A stretch of DNA of 64,000 nucleotides from Pseudarthrobacter chlorophenolicus A6 (GCF_000022025.1 NC_011886.1:2769209-2833208), one strand, 5' to 3'; shown: positions 1 to 9,089, counted from the stretch's first letter. Made by a program: numbers and translations. Notes: a model not told the origin generated them from the letters alone.

Positions 1-588
1 GGTCACGTCCACCACGTGGTTTTCGCGTTCCTCCGGGCCCGCATAGAGCCACAGCCACGGCAGCTTATAGGCTTCGAGCCCCGCTTCAGCCAGTTCCGGG
101 TAGGCGAAGGGGTTTTCGACCGCGGGGTAGACGGCCCGTGTCACGGCTTCCCCCACCGCCAGATGGTCCGGATGGCTTTTCTGGATGCGCCGCCAGTTAC
201 GTTCAGGATGCATGGAAAGCACGACGTCGGGACGGATTTCGCGGATCAGCCGAACCACTCCGCGCATTACCTCGTGCGTCGGTTCGAGGTAGCCGTCGCG
301 TTGGTGCAGGTAATGGATATCGGTAACGCCTACCAGTTCGGCAGCCCTGCGCTGCTCAGCATCACGCATGGCGATGATGTCTGCCCGGTGGGCCGGGTCG
401 AATCCGCCGGCGTCACCGTCGGTCATGATGCAGTAGCTCACCTGCACCCCTGCCGCGGTCCAGGCGGCAATGGTGCCGGCAGCACCGAAGTCGATGTCAT
501 CCGGATGGGCCGCGAAACAGAGCACCCGCTCCACCCGGTGGATTTCCGGATTGAACGGGCTCTGGTCCTGCTGAATCAGTGCAGCCAA
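1..588 (-). CDS. PIG-L (LmbE-like) deacetylase, 3' end outside window
   Basis: Probable zinc-dependent N-acetyl-sugar deacetylase of the PIG-L/LmbE superfamily, the family that includes the mycothiol enzymes MshB and Mca. The visible 196 codons carry the zinc motif AHPDD (H28, D30, D31) and a later HPDH (residues 139-142), which supplies a further histidine ligand. The third residue after HPDD is I rather than the E of MshB/Mca (AHPDDI instead of AHPDDE), so I do not call it MshB. The start is taken as TTG at 588, six bases after AAAGG in the end of etfA; no ATG or GTG gives a full N-terminus, so the start is uncertain. It lies two bases downstream of the etfA stop and is probably in the etfBA operon. 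The C-terminus runs off the left edge. Substrate unknown. Confidence 0.8.
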   Translation of the reverse strand, partial: MAALIQQDQSPFNPEIHRVERVLCFAAHPDDIDFGAAGTIAAWTAAGVQVSYCIMTDGDAGGFDPAHRADIIAMRDAEQRRAAELVGVTDIHYLHQRDGYLEPTHEVMRGVVRLIREIRPDVVLSMHPERNWRRIQKSHPDHLAVGEAVTRAVYPAVENPFAYPELAEAGLEAYKLPWLWLYAGPEERENHVVDVT

Positions 589-590
589 GG

Positions 591-1541
591 TCAGCCTTTA
601 CGCTTCCTGATTTCCGCCGCTGCCTGGGGCAGCACATCGAACACATCCCCGATGATTCCGAAATCAGCGATTTCGAAAACGGGAGACTCAGCGTCCTTGT
701 TGACCGCGACAATGACCTTGGAAGTCTGCATCCCGGCTTTCTGCTGGATGGCCCCCGAGATGCCCGCGGAGATGTAAAGCTGCGGCGAGACGGTCTTACC
801 GGTCTGCCCCACCTGGGCGTCGTGGCTGATCCAGCCGGCGTCCGTAGCCGCACGCGATGCACCCACTGCAGCGCCCAGGGCGTCTGCCAGTTCCTCCACG
901 GGGCCGAAGTCTCCGTCCATGCCGCGCCCACCGGCCACCACTACGCGGGCGTCCGTCAGGTCCGGGCGGCCGCTGGCCGCTTTCTGCTCCCGGGCAGTGA
1001 TGCGGGCAGCGGGAACGGCTCCGGCGGAAACCTCCACGGTGAGGGTTTCCGGTGCCGAGGCTGCTGCCGCCGGTTCCGGTTCCAGGTTGTTGGCCTTGAT
1101 GGTCAGCACGGACACAGCGGTCTTCGCCTTGCAGGCCGTGGTGTACGACCCCGCCAGGACCGACTTGTGGGCAGTTCCGTCGGCATCCACGGACACGACG
1201 TCGGTAATGACGCCGGCGTTGAGCCGGATGGCCAGCCGTGCGGCAACTTCTTTGCCTTCCGGCGAGTTGTCCAGCAGGACCACGTCGGCTTCCGTGGTTT
1301 CTGCCGCGGCCGCCAGGAAGGCAGTCTTGGGTGCGACCAGGAAGTCGTTCAGGTCCTGGGCGGAGGGACGCAGGACGGCCGCGGCGCCGTATTCGGCCAG
1401 GGAAGCGGCCACGGCGTCAGTGAGCTCACCGTTGACGGCGACTGCGGGTTCCCCCAGCGAGCGGGCCAGGGTCAGCAGCTCCAGGCTGCTCTTCTTCAGG
1501 ACGTCGCCCGGGTTGTCAATGAAAACGAGTACTTTTGCCAT
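591..1541 (-). CDS. etfA: Electron transfer flavoprotein subunit alpha
   Basis: Alpha subunit of ETF, which carries the FAD that accepts electrons from acyl-CoA and other flavin dehydrogenases and passes them to the membrane quinone pool. The 316 residues match the family length. The N-terminal Rossmann-like domain is followed from about residue 195 by the FAD-binding domain, with GGRGM near residue 205, then VGASR, QVGQTGKTV, and the block around ISGAIQQKAGM. It starts with ATG and lies 13 bases downstream of etfB in the usual B-A order. The Ala/Pro-rich stretch near residues 155-180 is an interdomain linker. The assignment is secure at the family level; the partner dehydrogenases cannot be told from this window. 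Confidence 0.96.
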   Translation of the reverse strand: MAKVLVFIDNPGDVLKKSSLELLTLARSLGEPAVAVNGELTDAVAASLAEYGAAAVLRPSAQDLNDFLVAPKTAFLAAAAETTEADVVLLDNSPEGKEVAARLAIRLNAGVITDVVSVDADGTAHKSVLAGSYTTACKAKTAVSVLTIKANNLEPEPAAAASAPETLTVEVSAGAVPAARITAREQKAASGRPDLTDARVVVAGGRGMDGDFGPVEELADALGAAVGASRAATDAGWISHDAQVGQTGKTVSPQLYISAGISGAIQQKAGMQTSKVIVAVNKDAESPVFEIADFGIIGDVFDVLPQAAAEIRKRKG

Positions 1542-1554
1542 GTCTGTGATCCTC

Positions 1555-2358
1555 TTAGAGCAGCTTCTGGGCGGCCAGGAAGTCCACCAGCTTGATGCCG
1601 GCGTCGCCTTCGTCGGTAATGATGGTGCCGGCGGTCCGTGGCGGCCGTTCCTCGGCGCTGGTCACCGTGGTCCAGGAGCCGGCAAAGCCAACCTGGTCGG
1701 GGGAAACTCCGATGTCCGCGAGGGACAGCGTGGCGATGCTCTTGCGCTTCGCGGCGATGATGCCCTTGAAGTTGGGGTACCGGGGCTCGTTGATCTGGTC
1801 CGTTACGGACACAATTGCGGGCAGCGGCGCTTCCACGGTTTCCGAGGACGTATCCGCGTCGCGGCGGGCGGTCAGGCTGCCGCCGGCAACCTCCAGCGAC
1901 GAAGCGAACGTCACCTGCGGCAGGCCAAGCCGCTCGGCCAGCTGTGCCGGCACAAGGGACGTCTCACCGTCGGTGGACGCCATGCCGGTGATGACCAGGT
2001 CCACCTGGCCGAGGTGCCGGATGGCGGCGGCGAGCGCGAGCGACGTTGCGGCCGCATCGGAGCCGGCCAGGGCGTCGTCGGTGAGGTGGACGCCTTCAGT
2101 GGCACCCATCTGCAGCGACTTCTTGACGGCGTTGACCGCGCCGGAGGGGCCCATGCTCAAGGCGATGACCTGGTTGCCGGCCTTGCTGCCGCCCCGTGCC
2201 TCGGCGAGCTGCAGCGCCGCTTCGAGCGCATATTCGTCCAGCTCGGACAGGATGCTTTCATCGCGGTCCGTGGTGTTGCCCTCCCCATTGAGGTGGCGGT
2301 CGAACTGGGCGTCCGGTACATGCTTGACCAGGACGACAATCTTCAAAGTATCTTCCAC
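1555..2358 (-). CDS. etfB: Electron transfer flavoprotein subunit beta
   Basis: Beta subunit of the ETF heterodimer, which binds AMP and docks the electron-donating dehydrogenases. The length of 267 residues is typical. It opens with the family pattern KIVVLVKHVPD and includes DEYALEAALQLAE and the segment LVITGMASTDGETSLVPAQLAERLGLP, characteristic of EtfB. The start is GTG at 2358; no other in-frame start lies close upstream. It is the first gene of the operon etfB-etfA-deacetylase. The 192 bases upstream contain no gene before the hairpin that ends htrA, so the operon promoter must lie there; I could not fix its boxes with confidence. Confidence 0.96.
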   Translation of the reverse strand: MEDTLKIVVLVKHVPDAQFDRHLNGEGNTTDRDESILSELDEYALEAALQLAEARGGSKAGNQVIALSMGPSGAVNAVKKSLQMGATEGVHLTDDALAGSDAAATSLALAAAIRHLGQVDLVITGMASTDGETSLVPAQLAERLGLPQVTFASSLEVAGGSLTARRDADTSSETVEAPLPAIVSVTDQINEPRYPNFKGIIAAKRKSIATLSLADIGVSPDQVGFAGSWTTVTSAEERPPRTAGTIITDEGDAGIKLVDFLAAQKLL

Positions 2359-2550
2359 TGTAGTGACAGCAGCCTTCCATGCTTGTGGACAGCCAGCCGG
2401 GTGAGGTCATGGCCGCGGAGTGCCCGGCATGCGGGTAGGTCTAGCTAACCATATTGCGACCGCCATGTGACGCCCGGTTAACCCCTGTGTCCGTGCGTTT
2501 CCTGCGCGGGCGCCCGTATCCGGAAACCCGGCGGCCAGGCGATTCAGGAA

Positions 2551-2590
2551 CGACGGCGGCGCCGCCCCCGAAGGTGCGGCGCCGCCGTCG
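2551..2590 (-). terminator. GC-rich hairpin downstream of htrA
   Basis: A perfect 15-base inverted repeat (2551-2565 with 2576-2590) with a 10-base loop lies 28 bases past the htrA stop. A short T-containing run follows it on the plus strand rather than on the minus strand. It probably ends htrA transcription and may also insulate the etf promoter region. Confidence 0.65.
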
Positions 2591-2618
2591 TTATTGCCGG
2601 TAGACCGGTGTGGTGGGC

Positions 2619-4289
2619 CTAGCTGGCTGCGGTGCCAAGTTTGACGTCGAACGTCTGTTCCTTGCCGCTGCGCAGAACCGTGATCTTCACCGAAGACCCT
2701 GCCGGCTGTTCACGGACAGCTGCCGTCAGCTGGTTGGGCTCGCCGATGGTGAGGTCGTTGAACTTGGTGATGACGTCACCCACCTTGATCCCCGCGTTGG
2801 CTGCGGGCGAATTGGCTTCGACGGTGGCTACGTCTGCGCCGACCGAGAACTCGGAGGATGCTCCCGAGGTCGTCTTTGCCTTGACGCTGACACCAAGCTG
2901 TCCGTGGGATGCCTTGCCGTTGTCGATGATCTCCTGGGCCACGCGCTTGGCGTTGTTGATCGGGATGCTGAAGCCCACACCGATGTTGCCGCTGGAAGAC
3001 GATGAGGTGCCCGAGCCGGCGGAGGCGATGGCAACGTTCACGCCGATGATCTCGCCCTTGCTGTTGACCAGTGCGCCGCCGGAGTTGCCGGGGTTGATGG
3101 CCGCGTCAGTCTGGATCACGTTGATGGCGATGGATCCCTGGCTCGAATTCTGCTGGCTCTGGCCGCCGCCGGGAGGCGCGAACTGGAAGCCTTCGTCCCC
3201 GCCCTGGCTGTTGTCCCCGCCTTCGGGTGCCGCTGACGAGGCGACGCTGATGGTCCGGTTGAGGGTTGAGACGATGCCGTCCGTCACGGTGCCGGTGAGT
3301 CCCAGCGGTGAACCGATGGCGATGGCGGTGTCGCCCACATTGAGCTTGGACGAATCGCCGAGCGTGGCAGGCGTGAGGCCGGACGTGTCATCAACCTTGA
3401 TAACGGCGAGGTCGGACAACGGGTCGGTGCCCACCAGCTTGGCGGGAACCACCTTGCCACCGCTGGTGCGGATCTCCAGGCTGGCGTTGGCGGATTGGCC
3501 GTCCAGGGTCACCACGTGGGTGTTGGTGAGAATGTGGCCCTGGTCGTCAAGGACGATGCCCGAGCCCGTTCCGCCGGAACTCCCGCTCGTGGCGCTGATG
3601 GTGACCACGCTCGGCGACGCCTTCACGGCTGCCGCGGTGATCTCGTTGACGCTGTCCTGGTTGTTGACGATCACGGTGCCCGGCTGGCTGTTGCTGCTGG
3701 CCGTCGTGGAGGTTCCCGTGCTGCCGAACAGCTCGCCGGAACCTACCGTGGCCACGCCGCCGCCGACGAGGCCGGCAGCAAGGATGCTGGCCACCAGGGT
3801 CCCGACGCCGAACGTCGCCTTGCGCCGGGGAGCGTCCTTGGCGTTGGGGGCAAGTCCAACACCGCCGGCGGGCGCCCCGTGGGCAGTTCCGGCGGGCGGC
3901 GGGCCGTAGTGGTGCGCGTTTCCGTTGTGCTGGTTCTGCTGGTGCTGCGGGTTCTGCCCGTAATAGGCCGACTGGCCGTAGAACGGCTGGCGCTGCGGGT
4001 ACTCGGGCTGCTGTCCCCGCGGGATTTCCCGGGTGGGGTTGTCCCCGCCCTGACGGTCGAACTGCTCCGTGGGGTACTGGCGGCCCTGGTCAACTCCCCC
4101 GGTGTTCGCATGGGTAGGAGCATTGCCGTCCGTGCCCTGGTTTCCTGATGCGTCAGGACCGGCACCCGCATTGTCCGCATGCCGAGCGTCCGTGGGACCG
4201 TCTCCCGGCATCGTGGGCTGCTGCCATGGATTCCGGCTGGTGGACCGGCCGTCCTCGGGGCCGTGCCCGGAACTTTGGTTCTCAGTCAT
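2619..4289 (-). CDS. htrA: HtrA/DegP-type membrane-anchored serine protease with PDZ domain
   Basis: Trypsin-like serine protease acting outside the membrane on misfolded envelope proteins. Using the ATG at 4289 (preceded by AAAGGAAG at good spacing) the protein has 556 residues; an ATG nine codons further upstream is less well placed. Residues 1-155 are hydrophilic, rich in Gly, Asn, Gln and Pro, and cytoplasmic. One membrane segment spans about 160-183. The protease domain shows the catalytic triad H258 (TNTHVV), D293 (SDLAVI) and S403 (GNSGGA). A PDZ domain occupies about 465-555. A Gly/Ser/Gln-rich insert near 353-385 is unusual but lies in a surface loop. It is divergent from the TPM-domain gene, with which it shares an upstream region. 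General role known; the substrates are not. Confidence 0.95.
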   Translation of the reverse strand: MTENQSSGHGPEDGRSTSRNPWQQPTMPGDGPTDARHADNAGAGPDASGNQGTDGNAPTHANTGGVDQGRQYPTEQFDRQGGDNPTREIPRGQQPEYPQRQPFYGQSAYYGQNPQHQQNQHNGNAHHYGPPPAGTAHGAPAGGVGLAPNAKDAPRRKATFGVGTLVASILAAGLVGGGVATVGSGELFGSTGTSTTASSNSQPGTVIVNNQDSVNEITAAAVKASPSVVTISATSGSSGGTGSGIVLDDQGHILTNTHVVTLDGQSANASLEIRTSGGKVVPAKLVGTDPLSDLAVIKVDDTSGLTPATLGDSSKLNVGDTAIAIGSPLGLTGTVTDGIVSTLNRTISVASSAAPEGGDNSQGGDEGFQFAPPGGGQSQQNSSQGSIAINVIQTDAAINPGNSGGALVNSKGEIIGVNVAIASAGSGTSSSSSGNIGVGFSIPINNAKRVAQEIIDNGKASHGQLGVSVKAKTTSGASSEFSVGADVATVEANSPAANAGIKVGDVITKFNDLTIGEPNQLTAAVREQPAGSSVKITVLRSGKEQTFDVKLGTAAS

Positions 4290-4458
4290 GGGACTTCCTT
4301 TCATCCTCGTCTGCATTAACTATGTACCCCATCGCTGGAACAAGTTCGGATGTTTGCTGGGAGCTTGCTGAACGCGGCTGGCGACCGGATCACCAGCCAT
4401 ACCGCCCCCGGAAAGCGGGCCCGCCCCCAACGTTTCGCTGGTGGCATATTCAGCTCGA

Positions 4459-4487
4459 TGGACGGTCTGTGGGGTGCACCATAGAAT
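4459..4487 (+). promoter_or_regulatory. Candidate sigma-A type promoter for the TPM-domain gene
   Basis: The gap 4290-4600 separates htrA from the divergent TPM gene. Within it TGGACG (4459-4464) and TAGAAT (4482-4487) are 17 bases apart, a good -35/-10 pair reading rightward. This would give a leader of about 105 bases. No equally clear pair was found for htrA on the other strand, and nothing else was recognised in this stretch. Confidence 0.5.
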
Positions 4488-4600
4488 CAAGATGAAATGC
4501 CACAGCGACCTGCGGCTTCACACCAAGCGTGGGGGCGCTGCTGGATTTCGTGACGACTGATTCGTCCGGAATCGGTGTCAGGCGTGCTGAAGGGTTGCAC

Positions 4601-6652
4601 ATGCGGTCAAAGTTCAAACGTATTCTCGCCGTCGTTGGCCTTACCGGCCTGCTGGCGGTTCCCGCCGGCGCGGCCTGGGCCGAAGATCCGGTCACCCTGG
4701 ATCCCCAGACCAAGATCGTCGACTCGGCCGGAGTGCTGGGCGCAGACAAGTCCAAAGTGGAAGCTGCCATCAAGAAGCTTGGCACCGACCACGCCACCGT
4801 GCTGCATGTCGTTACCGTGAAGAAGTTCGAAAACCCCACTGACCGCGAAGCATGGACTGACGAAGTCGCCCAGAAGGCAAACCTGGGGTCCAATGCTCTT
4901 ATCTTTGCGGTAGCAACAGAAACCCGGCAATACACCCTGAACAAGGGCGGCAGCAAAATCACGAGCGCCCAAGTTGAGAACATCAAATCGACAGCCATCG
5001 GGCCGCAGCTTGCCAACGACAATTACGCGCAGGCTGCCATCAACGCGGCATCGGCGATCGGGGACGCAGCCGGCGGCGGCAGCGGCAAGCTCCCGTCCGA
5101 GGGCGGCGCCGGCGCTGCCGTGCTCGTGGGCACAGGCGTTGTGGCCGCCGGCGGCGCCGGCGCCTACCTGTACTTCCGCAACCGCCGCAAGAAGGCAGCC
5201 GGCCAGGCCTCGAGCGCCAGCTACGGCCCCCAGGGTGGCCAAGTGGACCCGCTGGCTTCCCTCAGCGTCGAGGAACTTCGCCGAAAGAGCGGCTCACTGC
5301 TGATCGAAGCCGATGACTCCATCAAGTCCAGCGAACAGGAACTCATGTTCGCCCAGGCGCAATACGGCGACTCCGCCGTGGGCAACTTCACCAAGGCCCT
5401 GGACGAGGCCAAAGCCCACATGACCGAGTCGTTCAAGCTCCAGCAGCAGCTCGACGACCACATCCCGGACACTGAAGAGCAGCAGCGGACCTGGTTGGGC
5501 GAGATCATCCGGCGGTCGGAGGCCGCGCTGGCCTCCCTGCAGGAGCAGAAGGCAGATTTCGACTCGCTGCGCGAACTCGAAAAAAATGCTCCCCAGGCAC
5601 TGGCCGCCGTGAACGCCGGAGCACGAGACGCCGACGCAAAAATTGCCAGCGCCGAAGAGTCGCTCACCACGCTGCGCGCCAAGTACGCCGACAGTGCCTT
5701 GACCCAGGTGTCCGACAACATCCTGCAGGCCAAGGAACGCCTGGCGTTCGTCAAGAACGCCAGTACCGCAGCACAACAGAAACTGGACGAGGGCGAAGCA
5801 AGCCTCGCCGCCGTGGCTGTCCGCGCTGCCGAGGAAAGCCTCCACCAGACGAACGTCCTGATGGACGCCATCTCCAAGCTCTCTTCCAGCCTCGACGAAG
5901 CCCGGAACGGCCTTGAGGCCGCCGTGGTGGACACCTCCCAGGATTTGGCACAAGCCCGGGCGATGATCCAGTCCGGTGCCCACCCCGAGCTTGCTGGCCC
6001 GGTAGCGGGCGTCGAGGCTGCCCTGGCCCAGGTCAAAGCCGAAATCCAGGGTGGCAAGATCGACCCCATTGCCACACTGCAGCGGGTTGAGACTGCCCAC
6101 CAGTCCCTTGACCAGTCGCTGACCGGAATCCGCGACCAGCAGGAGCAGGCTCGCCGGGCCCAGGCCTCGCTGCAGCAGACCATCATGTCCGCCCAGGCGC
6201 AGATCAGCGCCACCTCGGATTACATCACCGCCCGCCGGGGCGGCGTCGGCACTGAAGCGCGCACCCGTTTGGCGGAATCACAGCGGAATCTGGACTACGC
6301 GCTCTCCATTGCCCGGACCGATCCCGTCACGGCCCTCACCTACGCACAGCAGGCACACGCCCTCGCCGCGCAAGCAGCGCAGCTGGCGCAGGCCGACGTG
6401 GACCACTTTGACGGCTACGCCAACCAGGGCTACGGCCGGGGCGGCATGTTCGGCGGCGGCGGAGGCGGCGGCCTGGGCGGAGCCATCCTGGGCGGCATCC
6501 TGATCAACTCCATCCTCAACGGCGGCGGCGGTGGCGGCTGGGGCGGCGGCCACGGTGACGGCGGGGGCGGATTCGGCGGAGACTCCGGCGGCTTCGGTGG
6601 CGACATGGGCGGCGGCTGGGGCGGCGACTCCGGCGGCGGCGGCGACTTCTGA
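4601..6652 (+). CDS. TPM-domain surface protein with coiled coil and Gly-rich tail
   Basis: Secreted or membrane-anchored protein with a TPM (DUF477, Psb32/YgcG-type) domain. The chosen ATG at 4601 follows GAAGGG by six bases and begins a clear signal peptide: basic start, hydrophobic core, cleavage after AWA at residue 27. The TPM domain spans about 30-155, a membrane helix about 169-193 followed by RNRRKK, then a long Ala/Gln/Glu-rich predicted coiled coil of about 240-590, and a tail of about 70 residues that is mostly Gly with Asp and Trp. In total 683 residues. TPM-domain proteins are linked to membrane and photosystem maintenance, but the biochemical role is not settled. The next gene is pspA on the same strand, which supports an envelope-stress role. 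The earlier start at 4529 would spoil the signal peptide. Confidence 0.85.
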   Translation: MRSKFKRILAVVGLTGLLAVPAGAAWAEDPVTLDPQTKIVDSAGVLGADKSKVEAAIKKLGTDHATVLHVVTVKKFENPTDREAWTDEVAQKANLGSNALIFAVATETRQYTLNKGGSKITSAQVENIKSTAIGPQLANDNYAQAAINAASAIGDAAGGGSGKLPSEGGAGAAVLVGTGVVAAGGAGAYLYFRNRRKKAAGQASSASYGPQGGQVDPLASLSVEELRRKSGSLLIEADDSIKSSEQELMFAQAQYGDSAVGNFTKALDEAKAHMTESFKLQQQLDDHIPDTEEQQRTWLGEIIRRSEAALASLQEQKADFDSLRELEKNAPQALAAVNAGARDADAKIASAEESLTTLRAKYADSALTQVSDNILQAKERLAFVKNASTAAQQKLDEGEASLAAVAVRAAEESLHQTNVLMDAISKLSSSLDEARNGLEAAVVDTSQDLAQARAMIQSGAHPELAGPVAGVEAALAQVKAEIQGGKIDPIATLQRVETAHQSLDQSLTGIRDQQEQARRAQASLQQTIMSAQAQISATSDYITARRGGVGTEARTRLAESQRNLDYALSIARTDPVTALTYAQQAHALAAQAAQLAQADVDHFDGYANQGYGRGGMFGGGGGGGLGGAILGGILINSILNGGGGGGWGGGHGDGGGGFGGDSGGFGGDMGGGWGGDSGGGGDF

Positions 6653-6667
6653 TCACTACAAGCTAGG

Positions 6668-6691
6668 CGCCCGCCGGTAAGCCGGCGGGCG
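6668..6691 (+). terminator. Hairpin between the TPM gene and pspA
   Basis: A 10-base perfect stem (6668-6677 with 6682-6691) with a TAAG loop lies 15 bases after the TPM stop. No T-run follows. It may be a partial terminator or mRNA-stability element separating the two genes rather than a full stop. Confidence 0.4.
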
Positions 6692-6759
6692 GATAGGCGC
6701 AGTACACCACTGTTCACTGGCAGCAGTGGCCACAACAGAGCAGGACGAAAGGTAACACC

Positions 6760-7551
6760 ATGGTTAAGCAGTCCATTTTCGGCCGCATCGCTCAGCTGGC
6801 GAAGGCAAACATCAACTCCTTGCTGGACAACGCTGAGGATCCGCAGAAGATGCTGGACCAGATGGTCCGGGACTACACCAACAACATCGCCGAGGCTGAA
6901 TCAGCCGTGGCACAGACCATCGGCAACCTCCGCATGCTCGAAGACGACTACAACGAGGATGTCCGCAATGCCCGCGACTGGGGCAACAAGGCCCTGGCAG
7001 CCTCCCGCAAGGCCGACGAATTCCGCAGCAACGGCGATGTGACGGACGCCGAGAAGTTCGACAACCTGGCCAAGGTGGCCCTGCAGCGCCAGATGGCTGC
7101 CGAGAGCGAGGCCAAGGGAGCAGAACCCAGCATCGCATCGCAGCGCGAAGTAGTGGACAAGCTCAAGAACGGCCTCGATCAGATGAAGGGCAAGCTCAAC
7201 CAGCTCACCAGCAAGCGCAACGAACTGGTGGCACGGTCCAAGACCGCAGCCGCACAGTCGCAGGTCCACGACGCCATCAAGAGCATCGACATCATGGATC
7301 CCACCAGCGAGGTGGGACGCTTCGAAGAGAAGATCCGCCGCGAAGAGGCGAAGGTCCGCGGCCAGCAGGAACTGGCCGCATCGAGCCTCGATGCGCAGTT
7401 CAACCAGCTGGAAGACCTTGGTGAGCAAGTGGAGATCGAGGCACGCCTGGCCGCACTGAAGTCCGGCGGTAAGAGCACCCAGGCCATCGGTTCGGGCAAT
7501 TCTGCCGATTCCGCATCTACCGTGGATGAGGCGGATTTCGACAAGCTCTGA
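6760..7551 (+). CDS. pspA: PspA/IM30 family membrane-maintenance protein
   Basis: Peripheral membrane protein of the PspA/Vipp1 (ESCRT-III-like) superfamily that assembles on stressed membranes. The 263 residues match the family. The start SIFGRIAQLAKANINSLLD is the typical amphipathic first helix, and DPQKMLDQMVRDY is the next conserved block. The rest is nearly continuous heptad-like helix up to residue 225, followed by a Ser/Gly-rich, acidic tail. ATG at 6760 follows GAAAGG. It lies 107 bases downstream of the TPM-domain gene, with a hairpin between. No PspB or PspC-like partner is visible nearby, as is common in actinobacteria. Confidence 0.9.
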   Translation: MVKQSIFGRIAQLAKANINSLLDNAEDPQKMLDQMVRDYTNNIAEAESAVAQTIGNLRMLEDDYNEDVRNARDWGNKALAASRKADEFRSNGDVTDAEKFDNLAKVALQRQMAAESEAKGAEPSIASQREVVDKLKNGLDQMKGKLNQLTSKRNELVARSKTAAAQSQVHDAIKSIDIMDPTSEVGRFEEKIRREEAKVRGQQELAASSLDAQFNQLEDLGEQVEIEARLAALKSGGKSTQAIGSGNSADSASTVDEADFDKL

Positions 7552-7583
7552 ACCAGCCGAAGCAGCTGATTGCCAACGCAGAG

Positions 7584-7610
7584 GGGCCGGGACGGAAAGT
7601 CCCGGCCCTT
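7584..7610 (+). terminator. Terminator after pspA
   Basis: A 10-base perfect stem (7584-7593 with 7599-7608) with a GGAAA loop and a short TT after it, 32 bases past the pspA stop. It separates pspA from the independently transcribed photolyase gene. Confidence 0.6.
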
Positions 7611-7627
7611 CGCCGTTCCCGGGTGTG

Positions 7628-7633
7628 TAGCGT
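7628..7633 (+). promoter_or_regulatory. -10 box TAGCGT for leaderless photolyase mRNA
   Basis: TAGCGT ends six bases before the ATG at 7640. Transcription would begin at or next to the start codon, giving a leaderless mRNA. No Shine-Dalgarno of normal spacing is present. Confidence 0.5.
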
Positions 7634-7639
7634 GGTGGC

Positions 7640-9067
7640 ATGGCTTCCACAGATCTGACGTCACTCGTATGGCTGCGCGACGACCTTCGCCTTGACGACA
7701 ACCCTGCGCTGTCCGAAGCTGCGCACCTCGGTGCACCGATGACGGTGGTCTATGTCCTGGACGAAGAGTCGCCCGGCGTACGGCCGCTCGGAGGGGCCAG
7801 CCGTTGGTGGCTTCACCACTCGCTGGCGGCACTGGCCGCCGTTCTGGAAGCCAAGGGTTCGCGGCTGGTGCTGCGCCGCGGCAAGGCCGCCGATGTCATC
7901 AGTTCATTGGCTGCGCAGACGCATGCGGGCCACCTGTTCTGGAACCGCCGCTACGGCGGGCCGGAACGCGATATCGACGCCGGCCTGAAGGAATGGGCCG
8001 CAGGGAACGGCATCGAAGCCTCCAGTTTCCAGGCCAACCTGCTCTTCGAGCCCTGGACCATCAAAACCGGCGCCGGCGGCCCCTACAAGGTCTACTCACC
8101 ATTTTGGCGTGCCTGCCTGGCAGCCGGCGACATCCGGGATCCCCTGGATATTCCGAAGGACCTTCCCGAACCTGCCGCATCCGGCCGCGGCCTCCCTGCC
8201 AGCGACTCCCTGGGCAGTTGGAAGCTGCTGCCCACCTCGCCGGACTGGAGTGGAGGACTGGCCGAAACGTGGGTGCCCGGCGAAAAGGGCGCCGTGGACC
8301 GCCTTACTGACTTCCTGGACGGTCCCATCGAGGACTACGGGACCGGACGGAACATCCCCGGCACTGAAGGGACCAGCAGGTTGTCGCCATACCTCCGGTT
8401 CGGCGAAGTCAGTCCGTTCCGGGTGTGGCGCGAGATCCGCCGCCGCCATCCGCGGCAGGTTCCTGCCGACGTCGGCATCTTCCGTTCCGAACTCGGCTGG
8501 CGCGAATTCAACTGGCACCTGCTCTACCACAATCCGGAACTGGCCACCCGCAGCTTCCGGCCGGACTTTGAGAAGTTCGAATGGGCGTCCCTGAGCCGGA
8601 AGGAACTGGCCGCGTGGCAGCAGGGCCGGACCGGCTATCCGCTGGTTGACGCCGGCATGCGGCAGCTCTGGCAGACCGGCTGGATGCACAACCGCGTCCG
8701 AATGGCAGCGGCATCCTTCCTGGTCAAGAACCTCCTGACCGACTGGCGGGTGGGCGAACAATGGTTCTGGGACACGCTGGTGGATGCCGACGCGGCGAAC
8801 AATCCCGCCAACTGGCAATGGGTGGCCGGCTCCGGCGCGGACGCCTCCCCCTACTACCGCATCTTCAACCCGGTGACGCAAAGCAAGAAGTTCGACGCCG
8901 GCGGCGACTACCTGCGCCGGTTCATCCCGGAGATCGCCGGCCTTGAGGGCAAAGCGATCCACGAACCCTGGACGGCGGAACCGGACGGCTACCCCCAGCC
9001 CCTGGTGGAGCTTCCAGAGTCGCGGGAGCGGGCCCTGGACGCCTACCAGAAGCTCAAGGACTCCTGA
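7640..9067 (+). CDS. phr: Deoxyribodipyrimidine photolyase
   Basis: Light-driven repair of pyrimidine dimers using FAD and an antenna chromophore. The N-terminal photolyase alpha/beta domain (about 1-165) begins LVWLRDDLRLDDNPAL, the usual antenna-domain signature. The helical FAD domain carries TSRLSPYLRFGEVS, RTGYPLVDAGMRQL, WMHNRVRM and NWQWVAGSGADASPYYRIFN, conserved in class I CPD photolyases. The length of 475 residues is normal. Transcribed alone, with a candidate leaderless promoter; convergent with the cytochrome gene, whose stop lies 22 bases away. A cryptochrome or (6-4) enzyme is possible but the motif set fits a class I photolyase best. Confidence 0.93.
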   Translation: MASTDLTSLVWLRDDLRLDDNPALSEAAHLGAPMTVVYVLDEESPGVRPLGGASRWWLHHSLAALAAVLEAKGSRLVLRRGKAADVISSLAAQTHAGHLFWNRRYGGPERDIDAGLKEWAAGNGIEASSFQANLLFEPWTIKTGAGGPYKVYSPFWRACLAAGDIRDPLDIPKDLPEPAASGRGLPASDSLGSWKLLPTSPDWSGGLAETWVPGEKGAVDRLTDFLDGPIEDYGTGRNIPGTEGTSRLSPYLRFGEVSPFRVWREIRRRHPRQVPADVGIFRSELGWREFNWHLLYHNPELATRSFRPDFEKFEWASLSRKELAAWQQGRTGYPLVDAGMRQLWQTGWMHNRVRMAAASFLVKNLLTDWRVGEQWFWDTLVDADAANNPANWQWVAGSGADASPYYRIFNPVTQSKKFDAGGDYLRRFIPEIAGLEGKAIHEPWTAEPDGYPQPLVELPESRERALDAYQKLKDS

Positions 9068-9089
9068 CCGCCTGTGAGGGCCGTCAGGG

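Noticed and set aside
2435..2453. IdeR/DtxR-like iron box upstream of etfB
   Set aside because: Only 12 of 19 positions fit the consensus as I recall it, the centre is wrong for the dyad, and iron control of etf is not expected.
6430..6652. Gly-rich region of the TPM protein as a repeat element
   Set aside because: The DNA repetition follows from the protein's Gly-rich tail, typical of this family, not from a mobile or regulatory repeat.
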